Assembly: GCA_900556875.1 (NCBI GenBank)
Contig: USQQ01000008.1
Location: forward strand, 7,693-71,692
Length of the DNA stretch: 64,000 bases
Source: an uncultured Collinsella sp.
GTDB lineage: Bacteria > Actinomycetota > Coriobacteriia > Coriobacteriales > Coriobacteriaceae
Direction of reading: 5' to 3'
Part shown: positions 34,463-41,919 of the stretch, piece after piece
How positions within the stretch are numbered: position 1 is the stretch's first letter
How the letters are laid out: each line of letters opens with the position of its first letter
Translations under genes and position numbers: made by a program
Notes under the pieces: generated by a model
What the model was told of the DNA's origin: nothing
Database searches by the model: none
The model's input: only the letters and a program-made list of their open reading frames with translations

Positions 34463-35449
34463 ATGGCGTTGAGCAAGGCATCATGCACCGGTCGCGGATT
34501 GATTCCGGCAATTGGTGGACATGTGCACCGCATGTTCGATGAGGGTGAAGACGACCTGTTTTCGCTGAGCCTTGACGACGTGATGGATGATCGCCCGTGG
34601 ACCGCCGACGAACTCATGGGCGGTGGGGCTCGCCCGTCAAGCCCCAATCCCGCACTTGCGCCTAAGCCCGCATCTGCGCCAACTCCTGCGCAGCCGCCTG
34701 TTTCGACGCCCGCGTCTACGCCCGCACCCATTTCGGCGCCCACGCCCACTCCCCGCCCCGCAAGCGACCCATCCGAGACGGCGGCATTTCTCGCTGCGGC
34801 GACGCGGAGCAAATCGGCCGACAGCACCGTTATGTACAGCGCCCAGCAGTTGCCCGTTCCTGCGGCACGCAAGTCTCCGGTCACAAGGCTCGATGAGCCC
34901 GTTGCCCATCAGGTTGCCTACGATTCCTGGGCTGCAGCCGATCTGGATGAGACCTCTACCGGCATGCCGGCGCTCGACGTTCCAGTTAACCCGCTTTTTG
35001 CCGCCAACACGAGCGCCGCGGACTATGAGGGCGGTGCGGCATATTCCGATTATTCCGATGGCTATGCTGACGCCGGTCGCATCGAGACCGAGGATTATGG
35101 CACCGCATCGAGCGATTATCTCAACGATCCGTACGCTGCCACGCCTGCACCGGAATATGACTCGGAGGCCGCGTCCGCGCCGGCGTATACCAAAAGCACG
35201 GGCGAAGAGCGCTTCGCCGATTATTACGCCGAGGAAAAGGCGCTGCGTTTTTCGGAATTTCCGCAGGCAGTCAAGGTTGCCTTTATCGCCATTGTCATTG
35301 CCCTGCTCGGCGTCATTGCGTTTGAGGGATTCCGGCTGTTCTCCGGCCCCACCCAAGCGGAGTCGGAGACCCAGCAAAAAGAGAACGATGACGAGTACCT
35401 GGACATCAACACCCTCAAGGGCGACCCCAACGACGGAGACGACGAGTAG
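34463..35449 (+). CDS. Pro/Ala-rich membrane-anchored protein of unknown function
   Basis: Not recognised. The 328-residue protein has an N-terminal stretch with SLSLDDVMDDRPWTADELM, then a long low-complexity region rich in Pro, Ala, Ser and Thr (about residues 55-110). A Tyr/Asp-rich segment (YSDYSDGYADAG) follows, then one transmembrane helix (FIAIVIALLGVIAFEGFRLF, about residues 275-294) and an acidic C-terminal tail (DEYLDINTLKGDPNDGDDE). Topology is probably N-in, with the disordered part in the cytoplasm. The ATG follows GAAAGGGTGG; a longer start is unlikely. It is the first gene past the ygeX regulator and marks the start of the accessory block. Confidence 0.7.
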   Translation: MALSKASCTGRGLIPAIGGHVHRMFDEGEDDLFSLSLDDVMDDRPWTADELMGGGARPSSPNPALAPKPASAPTPAQPPVSTPASTPAPISAPTPTPRPASDPSETAAFLAAATRSKSADSTVMYSAQQLPVPAARKSPVTRLDEPVAHQVAYDSWAAADLDETSTGMPALDVPVNPLFAANTSAADYEGGAAYSDYSDGYADAGRIETEDYGTASSDYLNDPYAATPAPEYDSEAASAPAYTKSTGEERFADYYAEEKALRFSEFPQAVKVAFIAIVIALLGVIAFEGFRLFSGPTQAESETQQKENDDEYLDINTLKGDPNDGDDE

Positions 35450-35486
35450 CGAGGGTTAAGGGAGGGCCGGAAGAGCCGGCGGCATG

Positions 35487-36809
35487 TTACGGCTCCAAAA
35501 GCCCTGCCATAAAGATGGGCAGATACAGCACGTCACCATCGCGGTGAAGATTACATTCCGCAAGTACCAGGGCGCGATCGATTCCGTAGCCCTTCGTCGC
35601 GAGCGCGTTGTCGAGCGCCGCATGGGACTTAAAGCTCTTGCCCGACTTGACCTCGATGGCAAGGACCTCCCCATCGAGCGTCTCCTCCACAAAATCGAGC
35701 TCGCCGACTTTTTTAGACGTAAAGTAGCGCAATCTGAATCCGTGGGCTTTGAGCTCTTGGGCAACGAAGCCCTCAAACGCCGCCCCCATGTTCATGCCAA
35801 AGGCGTCTTCCGCCTCCCCATCAAAAACGCCTTGGGCGACCCTTTTGGAATACGACGACATGAGCATTCCGGTGTCCAAGTAAAACAGCTTGAACAGATT
35901 TCGTTGCTCCCCCAATAAAAGGGGTACCACGGGCGCCGTTACGTTATACACGGGAAGCGCGACACCCGCCTCCGATAGCCAGAGAAAATGATCTGTCACC
36001 TGCGAAAAACGTTTGACACCGTTAATCGATGACAGTTTGAATCGCTTGTTTTTGGAGCCGGCCTCGCTGGGAATCAGATCATAGATATCGCGAATAACCA
36101 AGCGTAGCTCAGGCGGAGCGTACTTTGCGATGTCATCGCGATACAGGGCGTGAAGATCGCGATGGATGTTTCGAACCTCGTCGACATTGCGCGTCGCCAA
36201 GAAGGAATTGACCGCGTCGGGCATGCCCCCCACCACCACATACTGATGGAACAGATTGAGCAAGCGGTCATACAGATAGCCGGGGAGCTCCTTTTCGTCC
36301 TTTAGACAACCCCTGAGCATGTCAAACGCTCCGGCAGCAACGCCGCTTGCCCAGCAGAACTCCTCAAAGTCGAGCGGGTACATCTGGACCTGCTCGACAT
36401 ACCCCACCGGCAGGGAATCGATGCCCTCGAGCTCAACGCCAAGGAGCGATCCGGTAAGGATGTATCGAAAGTCGCCGCGCTGGACCAGGTATTTGATAAA
36501 CGTCACTACGTTGGGGCATCGCTGCACCTCGTCGATAACCACAACGGTCTTGTTCGCAACCATCGGCTGCGTTGCAGCAATAGACATGCGCATAAGCAGG
36601 TCATCCGCGCTTTTTGCCGCCAAAAACGAATCGCGCACGGACGCGTCGGCGATAAGGTCGAACGTCACGACATTTTCGAACGATTCGCTTGCAAAGACGT
36701 TGACCAAATATGACTTTCCTACCTGTCGGGCGCCCTTGACCAAAAGAGCCTTGTTAGGCGACGAGGCAAGCCAAGATTCAAACTGTGCTTTCGCTTTTCT
36801 CTGTAGCAT
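35487..36809 (-). CDS. AAA family ATPase with DUF4143 domain
   Basis: A 440-residue protein of the widespread AAA_14-DUF4143 family, function unknown. Walker A GARQVGKS is at 26-33 and Walker B VVVIDEVQR at 89-97. A winged-helix-like middle follows, and the C-terminal DUF4143 region has the restriction-endonuclease-like pattern GELDFVEE...EVLAIEVKSGKS (Asp, Glu, Lys). The start chosen follows AAGGGG. Directly upstream, four copies of ACACTTTT-YCG recur every 33 bases (36849-36960), overlapping where the promoter should be. A decayed relative with a 23-base periodic array lies at 52539-53189. Such ATPases are often found in accessory regions. Confidence 0.85.
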   Translation of the reverse strand: MLQRKAKAQFESWLASSPNKALLVKGARQVGKSYLVNVFASESFENVVTFDLIADASVRDSFLAAKSADDLLMRMSIAATQPMVANKTVVVIDEVQRCPNVVTFIKYLVQRGDFRYILTGSLLGVELEGIDSLPVGYVEQVQMYPLDFEEFCWASGVAAGAFDMLRGCLKDEKELPGYLYDRLLNLFHQYVVVGGMPDAVNSFLATRNVDEVRNIHRDLHALYRDDIAKYAPPELRLVIRDIYDLIPSEAGSKNKRFKLSSINGVKRFSQVTDHFLWLSEAGVALPVYNVTAPVVPLLLGEQRNLFKLFYLDTGMLMSSYSKRVAQGVFDGEAEDAFGMNMGAAFEGFVAQELKAHGFRLRYFTSKKVGELDFVEETLDGEVLAIEVKSGKSFKSHAALDNALATKGYGIDRALVLAECNLHRDGDVLYLPIFMAGLLEP

Positions 36810-36848
36810 AAGCGTACCCCTTATTACGTGCTGTTTTAGCACTAGGAT

Positions 36849-36960
36849 ACACTTTTCCGTGGTTGCTAGATGCTCATTTCGACACTTTTTCGAGATTTTG
36901 AAGTGTGTATTACGACACTTTTCCGTACTTTTACACGGGATATTTCGACACTTTTTCGGA
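36849..36960. repeat. 33-bp-periodic direct-repeat array upstream of the DUF4143 ATPase
   Basis: The core CGACACTTTTTCG (variants ATACACTTTTCCG and CGACACTTTTCCG) begins its ACACTTTT at 36849, 36882, 36915 and 36948, exactly 33 bases apart each time. The sequence between cores is not conserved. The array starts 40 bases upstream of the ATPase start codon, so it lies in its 5' region. Confidence 0.85.
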
Positions 36961-37177
36961 TTTAAGCCTAACAGCAGCCGGCGAAATCAAGCGCCGTCTG
37001 CACATCATTTCGCAGGCGGCGCTTGATTTGTGTCCGCGCGCGCTGATAGACTCCATCGTGCCAGCAAGGAGCGGGCGCGTTTTATCCAGAGTCGGGGTAG
37101 AGAGTTGGCTCCGCGATCCCGACGCCAACCGGCCAAGAGGCACGGTGGCCCTGCCAACATCGATGAAAGGAGTCCGT

Positions 37178-37600
37178 ATGGACAATTTCTCCGTGCGCAG
37201 TGAGCGCAACTTCCACAACCTGGTAGCCAAGCCAAAACGAATGCATCTTCTGGACGAGCCGAGCGGCTATGCCTCGGCCATGGTCAAGAGCAGTCTCTCC
37301 CATCAGATGCGCTTTACGGTGCAGGCGCTCGAGGAAGAGCTCTGCGTTGCCGGAGACCCTCACGTACTGCAGATCAAGTTGCTCGGAAATGACTCGCGTG
37401 AGCCGTCCAGCTGGAAGCTCTTCGCCGACGGCGCGTGCGTTGCGAACGGATCCGGCGCCTTTGCCCGTGAGTGTTTCTGCGAGGGAGCCGAGGTATTCCT
37501 GGACCTGTGCCGCGATGCCGTTCGCGCGGCCGAGCTGCACCAGTGGAGCCAAAGGGAGTATGAGCTGCTGGGTGCGGCGCGCGGGATTGCGGGGGTGTAA
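37178..37600 (+). CDS. Hypothetical protein
   Basis: Not recognised. The 140-residue, apparently soluble protein begins MDNFSVRSERNFHNLVAKPK and continues with a helical, mixed-charge sequence ending in REYELLGAARGIAGV. No signal peptide, membrane segment or known motif is seen. The ATG is preceded by an excellent AAAGGAG at 6 bases, which selects this strand and start over the overlapping antisense reading. The preceding bases do not form a convincing longer protein. A motif like FHNLVAK recurs as FRNLVAK in the non-coding stretch near 39460. Confidence 0.65.
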   Translation: MDNFSVRSERNFHNLVAKPKRMHLLDEPSGYASAMVKSSLSHQMRFTVQALEEELCVAGDPHVLQIKLLGNDSREPSSWKLFADGACVANGSGAFARECFCEGAEVFLDLCRDAVRAAELHQWSQREYELLGAARGIAGV

Positions 37601-37754
37601 GCGAAAGCAGGCTGCGCCATAGTGGCGCACAGCCGTTAATCACGCGGTGTCGAAAGACTGACACTTGCGTATATCGTTTGACAGCCTGAAGGCGTTGGCA
37701 AATCTCATTGATGCTGCAGCTAGATACATGGCAGCAAAGAGACGTTGAATACAA

Positions 37755-37794
37755 AAAGAGACCTCCCATCTCTAACACAACCAGAAATGGGAGG
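37755..37794 (-). terminator. Intrinsic terminator after the DUF4230 gene pair
   Basis: Read leftward, CCTCCCATTTCT and AGAGATGGGAGG pair around a GGTTGTGTT loop, followed by TCTCTTTTTG. It lies about 48 bases beyond the lipoprotein gene's stop codon. A hairpin with nearly the same stem is at 63953-63986. Confidence 0.75.
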
Positions 37795-37841
37795 CCCTTC
37801 ATATCCGAAGCTCCTCTCAAGCAAAGCAATTGAAAGTCAGC

Positions 37842-38426
37842 CTATTCAGCGTCCTTGAACTGAACTTCGTACTTTTTACCCGTCCGATCACCAATCTTTG
37901 TGACGTACTGGCTCAAGAGAGTTTTAGCTCTTTCACGGGCGCTGCTCATCAAAGCTGAATTGCCCTCGGCACTTTTTATCATTTCATTTTGGGCTTCTTC
38001 AAGCGCAGCAGACTGATCAACTGTCGTAATAGGAGTCAGCAATCCGGTATCGCTATAGATATCAGAAAAGGTGCTCTCGTCAGCTTGGGGCTGACCGAGA
38101 ACCTGCGCATTAGGGACTGTGATAGTTACGACATTGTTCTCATCCGGTTTACTGACATCTACCTTGGAGACGTCAACGCCCAGTTGCACCGTTCCGTCAT
38201 ACTCGAACCACGCTTTCTTATATCCCACGTTTATCCCAAACAACATATTGGTGCCGTCGTTATAGATTTCCGCGACGTTATGGAATCTGCACTCAACGGT
38301 AGCAAGCTCAGCAATCTTCGTATAACCCGAAAAATCAGGCTCTTCGTCTTTTTTGGCGCAACCCGAAAGCCCAGTAAGTGACAGCGCCGCCACGAGGGCA
38401 AAGCATACCAACCATGGTTTACGCAT
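37842..38426 (-). CDS. DUF4230 family lipoprotein
   Basis: A predicted lipoprotein of 194 residues. It has a basic N terminus (MRKPW), a hydrophobic segment and the lipobox LSGC at about residue 22, then a DUF4230-like domain (AELATVECRFHNVAEI ... YDGTVQLGVDVSKVDVS ... VTITVPNAQVLGQPQ). The C-terminal helix contains SARERAKTLLSQYVTKIG. Function unknown. Its ATG overlaps the last codons of the upstream DUF4230 gene by 8 bases, indicating translational coupling. A longer start upstream is less likely because it would lose the signal sequence position. Confidence 0.8.
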   Translation of the reverse strand: MRKPWLVCFALVAALSLTGLSGCAKKDEEPDFSGYTKIAELATVECRFHNVAEIYNDGTNMLFGINVGYKKAWFEYDGTVQLGVDVSKVDVSKPDENNVVTITVPNAQVLGQPQADESTFSDIYSDTGLLTPITTVDQSAALEEAQNEMIKSAEGNSALMSSARERAKTLLSQYVTKIGDRTGKKYEVQFKDAE

Positions 38427-39159
38427 TGGAGTCAGCCTCCCCCCTGTAATCGGCCAACGGTTTGAAATCAAGCTTGTACTCACCCTCGATAAGCGGCAGC
38501 GTCAGCGCCTTTACGGTATCCCGCAAGCTCGCGTCCGCCTGTTTTTTAATCTCCTTTTTATCGACTTCATCTGCGGCATCTTTGCGACAAAGTGACAGAA
38601 CATCTTTCATATCTGCAGTTGCGTTTTCGGGAAGATAGCCAAACTTACTATTGTCGAGCTGCGGCTCGCCCACCTGCGCTTTGGGGAGATAGGCGGTAAC
38701 AGCCTTATCCTCTTCGTCAATGTCAAACTGGATGTCGCTCATCGTATACGATGCACGAATATGAGCCTCGTATTTAACGCGATAGTCCACGCGATCCATC
38801 CAGAGAAACTTGCCGTGCTTCTCGACGATGCCGTGGTAGGTGTAATCAACCGTAGAAAGGCTATCAATATCTACGGCAGACTTAAGATCCGATGTCGTGA
38901 GGTACTGAGTTTCGTCGTTATCGAGCATTGAAGGGAGGATGAAGCCGAAAAATCCGACAAGGATCACCGCTATGACCAAGACCAAAGCGATCTTTACTTT
39001 GGTCGACAGCTTTCCAAAAAGCTTGGCAACCTTCTTGCCCCACTTGTCATTCGCCTCGACCGCTTCTTTTCGAGACGCTTCCACACGCTCATCATGCCCG
39101 GAGGTACATTCGGGCTGAATGCCCCTCTCATGTTTGCTATGTTTCAAAACAAGCCTCAC
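38419..39159 (-). CDS. DUF4230 family membrane protein
   Basis: A membrane-anchored relative of the downstream lipoprotein, up to 246 residues. A charged cytoplasmic N terminus precedes one transmembrane helix (IALVLVIAVILVGFFGFIL, about residues 57-75). The DUF4230 pattern follows (STVDYTYHGIVEKHGKFLW ... VKYEAHIRASYTMSDIQFDI ... VTAYLPKAQVGEPQLDN). The domain is extracytoplasmic. Function unknown. The start is uncertain: a GTG gives 246 residues, and a TTG four codons later has a better-spaced GAGG. The two paralogues probably form a complex or act in sequence at the cell surface (inference). Confidence 0.78.
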   Translation of the reverse strand: MRLVLKHSKHERGIQPECTSGHDERVEASRKEAVEANDKWGKKVAKLFGKLSTKVKIALVLVIAVILVGFFGFILPSMLDNDETQYLTTSDLKSAVDIDSLSTVDYTYHGIVEKHGKFLWMDRVDYRVKYEAHIRASYTMSDIQFDIDEEDKAVTAYLPKAQVGEPQLDNSKFGYLPENATADMKDVLSLCRKDAADEVDKKEIKKQADASLRDTVKALTLPLIEGEYKLDFKPLADYRGEADSNA

Positions 39160-39242
39160 TCATACCGTTGAGTAGTAATCTGCTGGTAGAATTCTATCAG
39201 CAGTTATTGAACTCATTTCTTCCAGTTCGGCAGGAGGCAAAA

Positions 39243-39338
39243 ATGAAACGGTTGTATGCAGTTTTGGCAGTTGTGATTGCGTTGATAGCCCTCATTCTTC
39301 TCGCCAGCACCATTGGCATTATCAGCATCAGGCTTTAG
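39243..39338 (+). CDS. 31-residue single-pass membrane peptide
   Basis: An ORF too short for routine gene calling: MKRLYAVLAVVIALIALILL followed by ASTIGIISIRL, one hydrophobic helix with basic ends. The ATG is preceded by AGGAGG with a 6-base spacer, a near-perfect ribosome-binding site, which argues that it is translated. It is divergent from the DUF4230 pair. A hairpin GCGGGCTCA/TGAGCCCGC followed by TTT at 39426-39456 would end the transcript. Function unknown; a regulatory peptide or a small toxin is possible. Confidence 0.6.
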   Translation: MKRLYAVLAVVIALIALILLASTIGIISIRL

Positions 39339-39825
39339 CTCACCATCAAATACCTCGCATCCATCCCTCAGCAGATTCAGCCTCAGCCTTCAAACTGGGC
39401 AACCACACCGGCATGCACAACGGCTGCGGGCTCATCGAGATCGGTGAGCCCGCTTTCCGCAATCTGGTTGCCAAAAGCTCCACATTAATGATTGCCCGCA
39501 TCGACATTGCGATCGATGTACGGTCAGGGAGTGTTGATAAAAAGTGACTAAATGCTTGACGTGTGAGGACGTAAAAGCCTGCATCCCAAATAAGGTGGAA
39601 TCAAGCGTGTGCGTCGGCTTCTTGGCAAGCAGAGCAATGGGCGTACAAGATGCTATGCAAGAAATAGCGATGACAGAGGCGCGCAAATAAGGTCATGGAT
39701 AGCAGCTCTCAATGGCCCCAAATTGCAACTAGCTTAAGGGCGCATCGAAAACATAGCTGCACGAATGCAGTCAGGACCATAGTGAAACCCGATACCATGA
39801 CTACCAAACCGCAGCAGGCTCAGCA
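39339..39825. other. Intergenic stretch with terminator and possible gene remnant
   Basis: No complete gene is visible in this 487-base stretch. It contains the hairpin GCGGGCTCA (39426-39434)/TGAGCCCGC (39445-39453) followed by TTT, a likely terminator of the 31-residue peptide gene. A rightward open reading through the same bases gives GLIEIGEPAFRNLVAKSSTL in pieces; its FRNLVAK echoes FHNLVAK in the gene at 37178, which suggests a decayed relative, but the similarity is too short to be sure. The rest looks non-coding. Confidence 0.4.
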
Positions 39826-40599
39826 CTAGTTGACAGTCCCCTTTTTAATGTGACACTCGATGCCGTGATCAAAACAAAAATCACGGACTTCCCTTGCACT
39901 ATCACGATAGAAACGGGCGCAGTCGTCGTAGGAGCTTGTTAGTCTGTCATAGTGCGTCCTGCCAAAAACAATTTTATCGACAAAAGAGATCTTGCGCAGC
40001 AGCGCATCCAAATCTTGCTCACAGATATTTGGAGTCGGATATGGCTCCATGCTAACCCAAGTCTTACAGCCAGCCTTATGGAGAGACTCGAGAGCGGCAA
40101 GCCTGACTGAGTATGCCGCTGCACCGGGTTCCATCCTTTTCCGATTGTCCTCATCAAGCGACACCAAGGTAATTCCATAGGTGTTCAACGCCGCATTAGG
40201 TAACGCCGTAAGTTCAACGGGAAGCTCTCCTTTCGTTAGAATACTGCACGGCTTACCGTACTCGTTAATGAGCCCAATTGCACCCAAGCTCATACTGCCA
40301 ACTTCTGGATATCCGAGCATAAAAGGATCGGTTGTAAAGCACAGTTGAACCTGTTTTATCTCATCACAATAACGCGGCAACTCCTTGCGTAGCAGATCCA
40401 AAGTGTTGTCGACAAGGCTCGGCCGCCGCCATTCCTCGTATGTTTTGACACGCCCAAAACGTTTTGCCATTAAATATGCATAGCATGGGAAATTGCATCC
40501 ATGCGAACAGCCTTGCACATGATTCATCGCCCAATCGCCATATTCAACTTTTGTACGGTAGAGCATGCTTTTTCGATATATGTGCCCAAGTTGTTCCAT
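39826..40599 (-). CDS. Three-Cys-motif protein, radical-SAM/SPL-like (TcmP partner)
   Basis: A 257-residue protein with an N-terminal GCSHGCNFPCYAY motif (Cys31, Cys35, Cys39) in a YGDWAMNHVQG context, as in spore-photoproduct-lyase-like radical SAM proteins and the phage Gp37/DUF5131 group. The rest is consistent with a partial TIM barrel: LCFTTDPFMLGYPE, GKPCSILTKGELPV, ALNTYGITLVSLDEDNRKR and TWVSMEPYPTP. It lies 61 bases downstream of the tcmP gene on the same strand; this pairing is known in other genomes but its function is not. The region is visibly more AT-rich than the core genome, suggesting transfer. CX3CX3C differs from the classical CX3CX2C, so SAM cleavage is unproved. Confidence 0.8.
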   Translation of the reverse strand: MEQLGHIYRKSMLYRTKVEYGDWAMNHVQGCSHGCNFPCYAYLMAKRFGRVKTYEEWRRPSLVDNTLDLLRKELPRYCDEIKQVQLCFTTDPFMLGYPEVGSMSLGAIGLINEYGKPCSILTKGELPVELTALPNAALNTYGITLVSLDEDNRKRMEPGAAAYSVRLAALESLHKAGCKTWVSMEPYPTPNICEQDLDALLRKISFVDKIVFGRTHYDRLTSSYDDCARFYRDSAREVRDFCFDHGIECHIKKGTVN

Positions 40600-40660
40600 T
40601 GTTCTTTAATTCTCTTCTCGCTGAACTTCCTCACACCAAAGATACGACCGACCTAAGCAC

Positions 40661-41887
40661 TCATCTTGCTCGATAAACCTCGTCTTTGAGCGAAAAACTC
40701 TTTTTTGGCTTTCCTTTCAAAGTGAACTTGACCGCACGCTCAAGAACACCTTCCTCAATCATTGGGCCCACATAGGTCTTCAAAATAGTATTGCTTCTGT
40801 CAAAGACTCCGCACTCGGAAATCAACGTGGCAGCAATATCACCCATTTTCATGTTTTGGTGAACGGGCATATGCTGGACAAAATCACTGGCCTTGGCCGC
40901 AATTACGGCAGTCTCAACATTGCGACCATCAACATCCACCGCAAACAATCCCAACTGCCTGCATTGCCGGTCGAGGTTGCGCTTAATCATGTTATCGTTC
41001 ATCAGAACGCAACCGTCTGGGCTATTGGTCATATGGATCATTCTATATTTGACGAGCCCACCGACATTAACGCGTTTGCTCATATCTTTGATGGGCATAT
41101 TCGTTACATACTTATAGTAAGAACGCGCGTTGTTGCAAAAGAGTTCCGAGAGCGCATGTTCAGCCTGCCAAGCGTCGATCTTTCCAGCCTTATAACGAAC
41201 GACCACTTCTTTCCAGTCACCACTTCCGATGCAGGCATTCAGACGTTCAACCCAAACGCTGGCTTTCGTGAGCTCATTAAAGTCGTCTTCCGGCAGTTCA
41301 ACTTCATTTGGAAGTGACAGTGGCACTTTCATGGCAGCGCAGGCAACGCGGAATAAGCCAAAACTATTGAAGTTGACCAGTGCCTCCGTGTGAGCCATAT
41401 TCGGCGAATTAATTAGAAGATCGAGTCGTAGGTCTTTAACCCCGAATGGATCGATGTAATAGAAGACTGTTGAGGGCTTACCGCCTCCACAAACGCTAGT
41501 TTGTTGTGCCCGTCTTACAGCATCCTCGCAACTGGAAACGATAATTGGCGGCTTGATATAGCCGCTAGCTCCCTTTGCTTCGTTAAATGTCGATTCGAGA
41601 TGCTTTCTAGATTCCGCGTTGGATTCACTAAGAATGAACTGGATAGGCGTCTTCGAACGATTTTTCTTTGCAATTGCAAAATACTTAGAAAGGGCAATCA
41701 AGGGAGATCCTTTACTGCCATCGGCAAATAAACCCGCACCAGCAAAAGCATCGATATAAAGAATACCGTTCCGTGAAGGTCGATACACTTTAGTGAAAAA
41801 AGGCGTTAGATAGCATGCCAGAAGATCATCCTTAGTCTCAGACCACGGATGTTTTGCCTGAAAGTAATCTGACTGATTTTTTGCCAT
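40661..41887 (-). CDS. Three-Cys-motif partner protein TcmP
   Basis: A 408-residue protein matching the TcmP family, known only as the constant partner of three-Cys-motif proteins. The N terminus (KHPWSETKDDLLACYLTPFF) leads to YIDAFAGAGLF (DAFAGAG at 46-52) and TVFYYIDPFGVKDL (DPFG at 147-150). This is the layout of a Rossmann methyltransferase-like domain, with motif I and a DPPF-like motif IV. The C-terminal 100 residues look like a winged-helix domain. It lies 32 bases after hsdR on the same strand, so it may be cotranscribed with the restriction system. A nucleic acid modification role is plausible but is inference. Confidence 0.82.
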   Translation of the reverse strand: MAKNQSDYFQAKHPWSETKDDLLACYLTPFFTKVYRPSRNGILYIDAFAGAGLFADGSKGSPLIALSKYFAIAKKNRSKTPIQFILSESNAESRKHLESTFNEAKGASGYIKPPIIVSSCEDAVRRAQQTSVCGGGKPSTVFYYIDPFGVKDLRLDLLINSPNMAHTEALVNFNSFGLFRVACAAMKVPLSLPNEVELPEDDFNELTKASVWVERLNACIGSGDWKEVVVRYKAGKIDAWQAEHALSELFCNNARSYYKYVTNMPIKDMSKRVNVGGLVKYRMIHMTNSPDGCVLMNDNMIKRNLDRQCRQLGLFAVDVDGRNVETAVIAAKASDFVQHMPVHQNMKMGDIAATLISECGVFDRSNTILKTYVGPMIEEGVLERAVKFTLKGKPKKSFSLKDEVYRAR

Positions 41888-41919
41888 GCTAAGCCCACCC
41901 TGTTCTTAGTCCTCATCGT

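Noticed and set aside
37082..37630. A 182-codon leftward open frame opposite the gene at 37178.
   Set aside because: The rightward ORF has an ideal AAAGGAG ribosome-binding site and a more protein-like sequence; the leftward one has neither.
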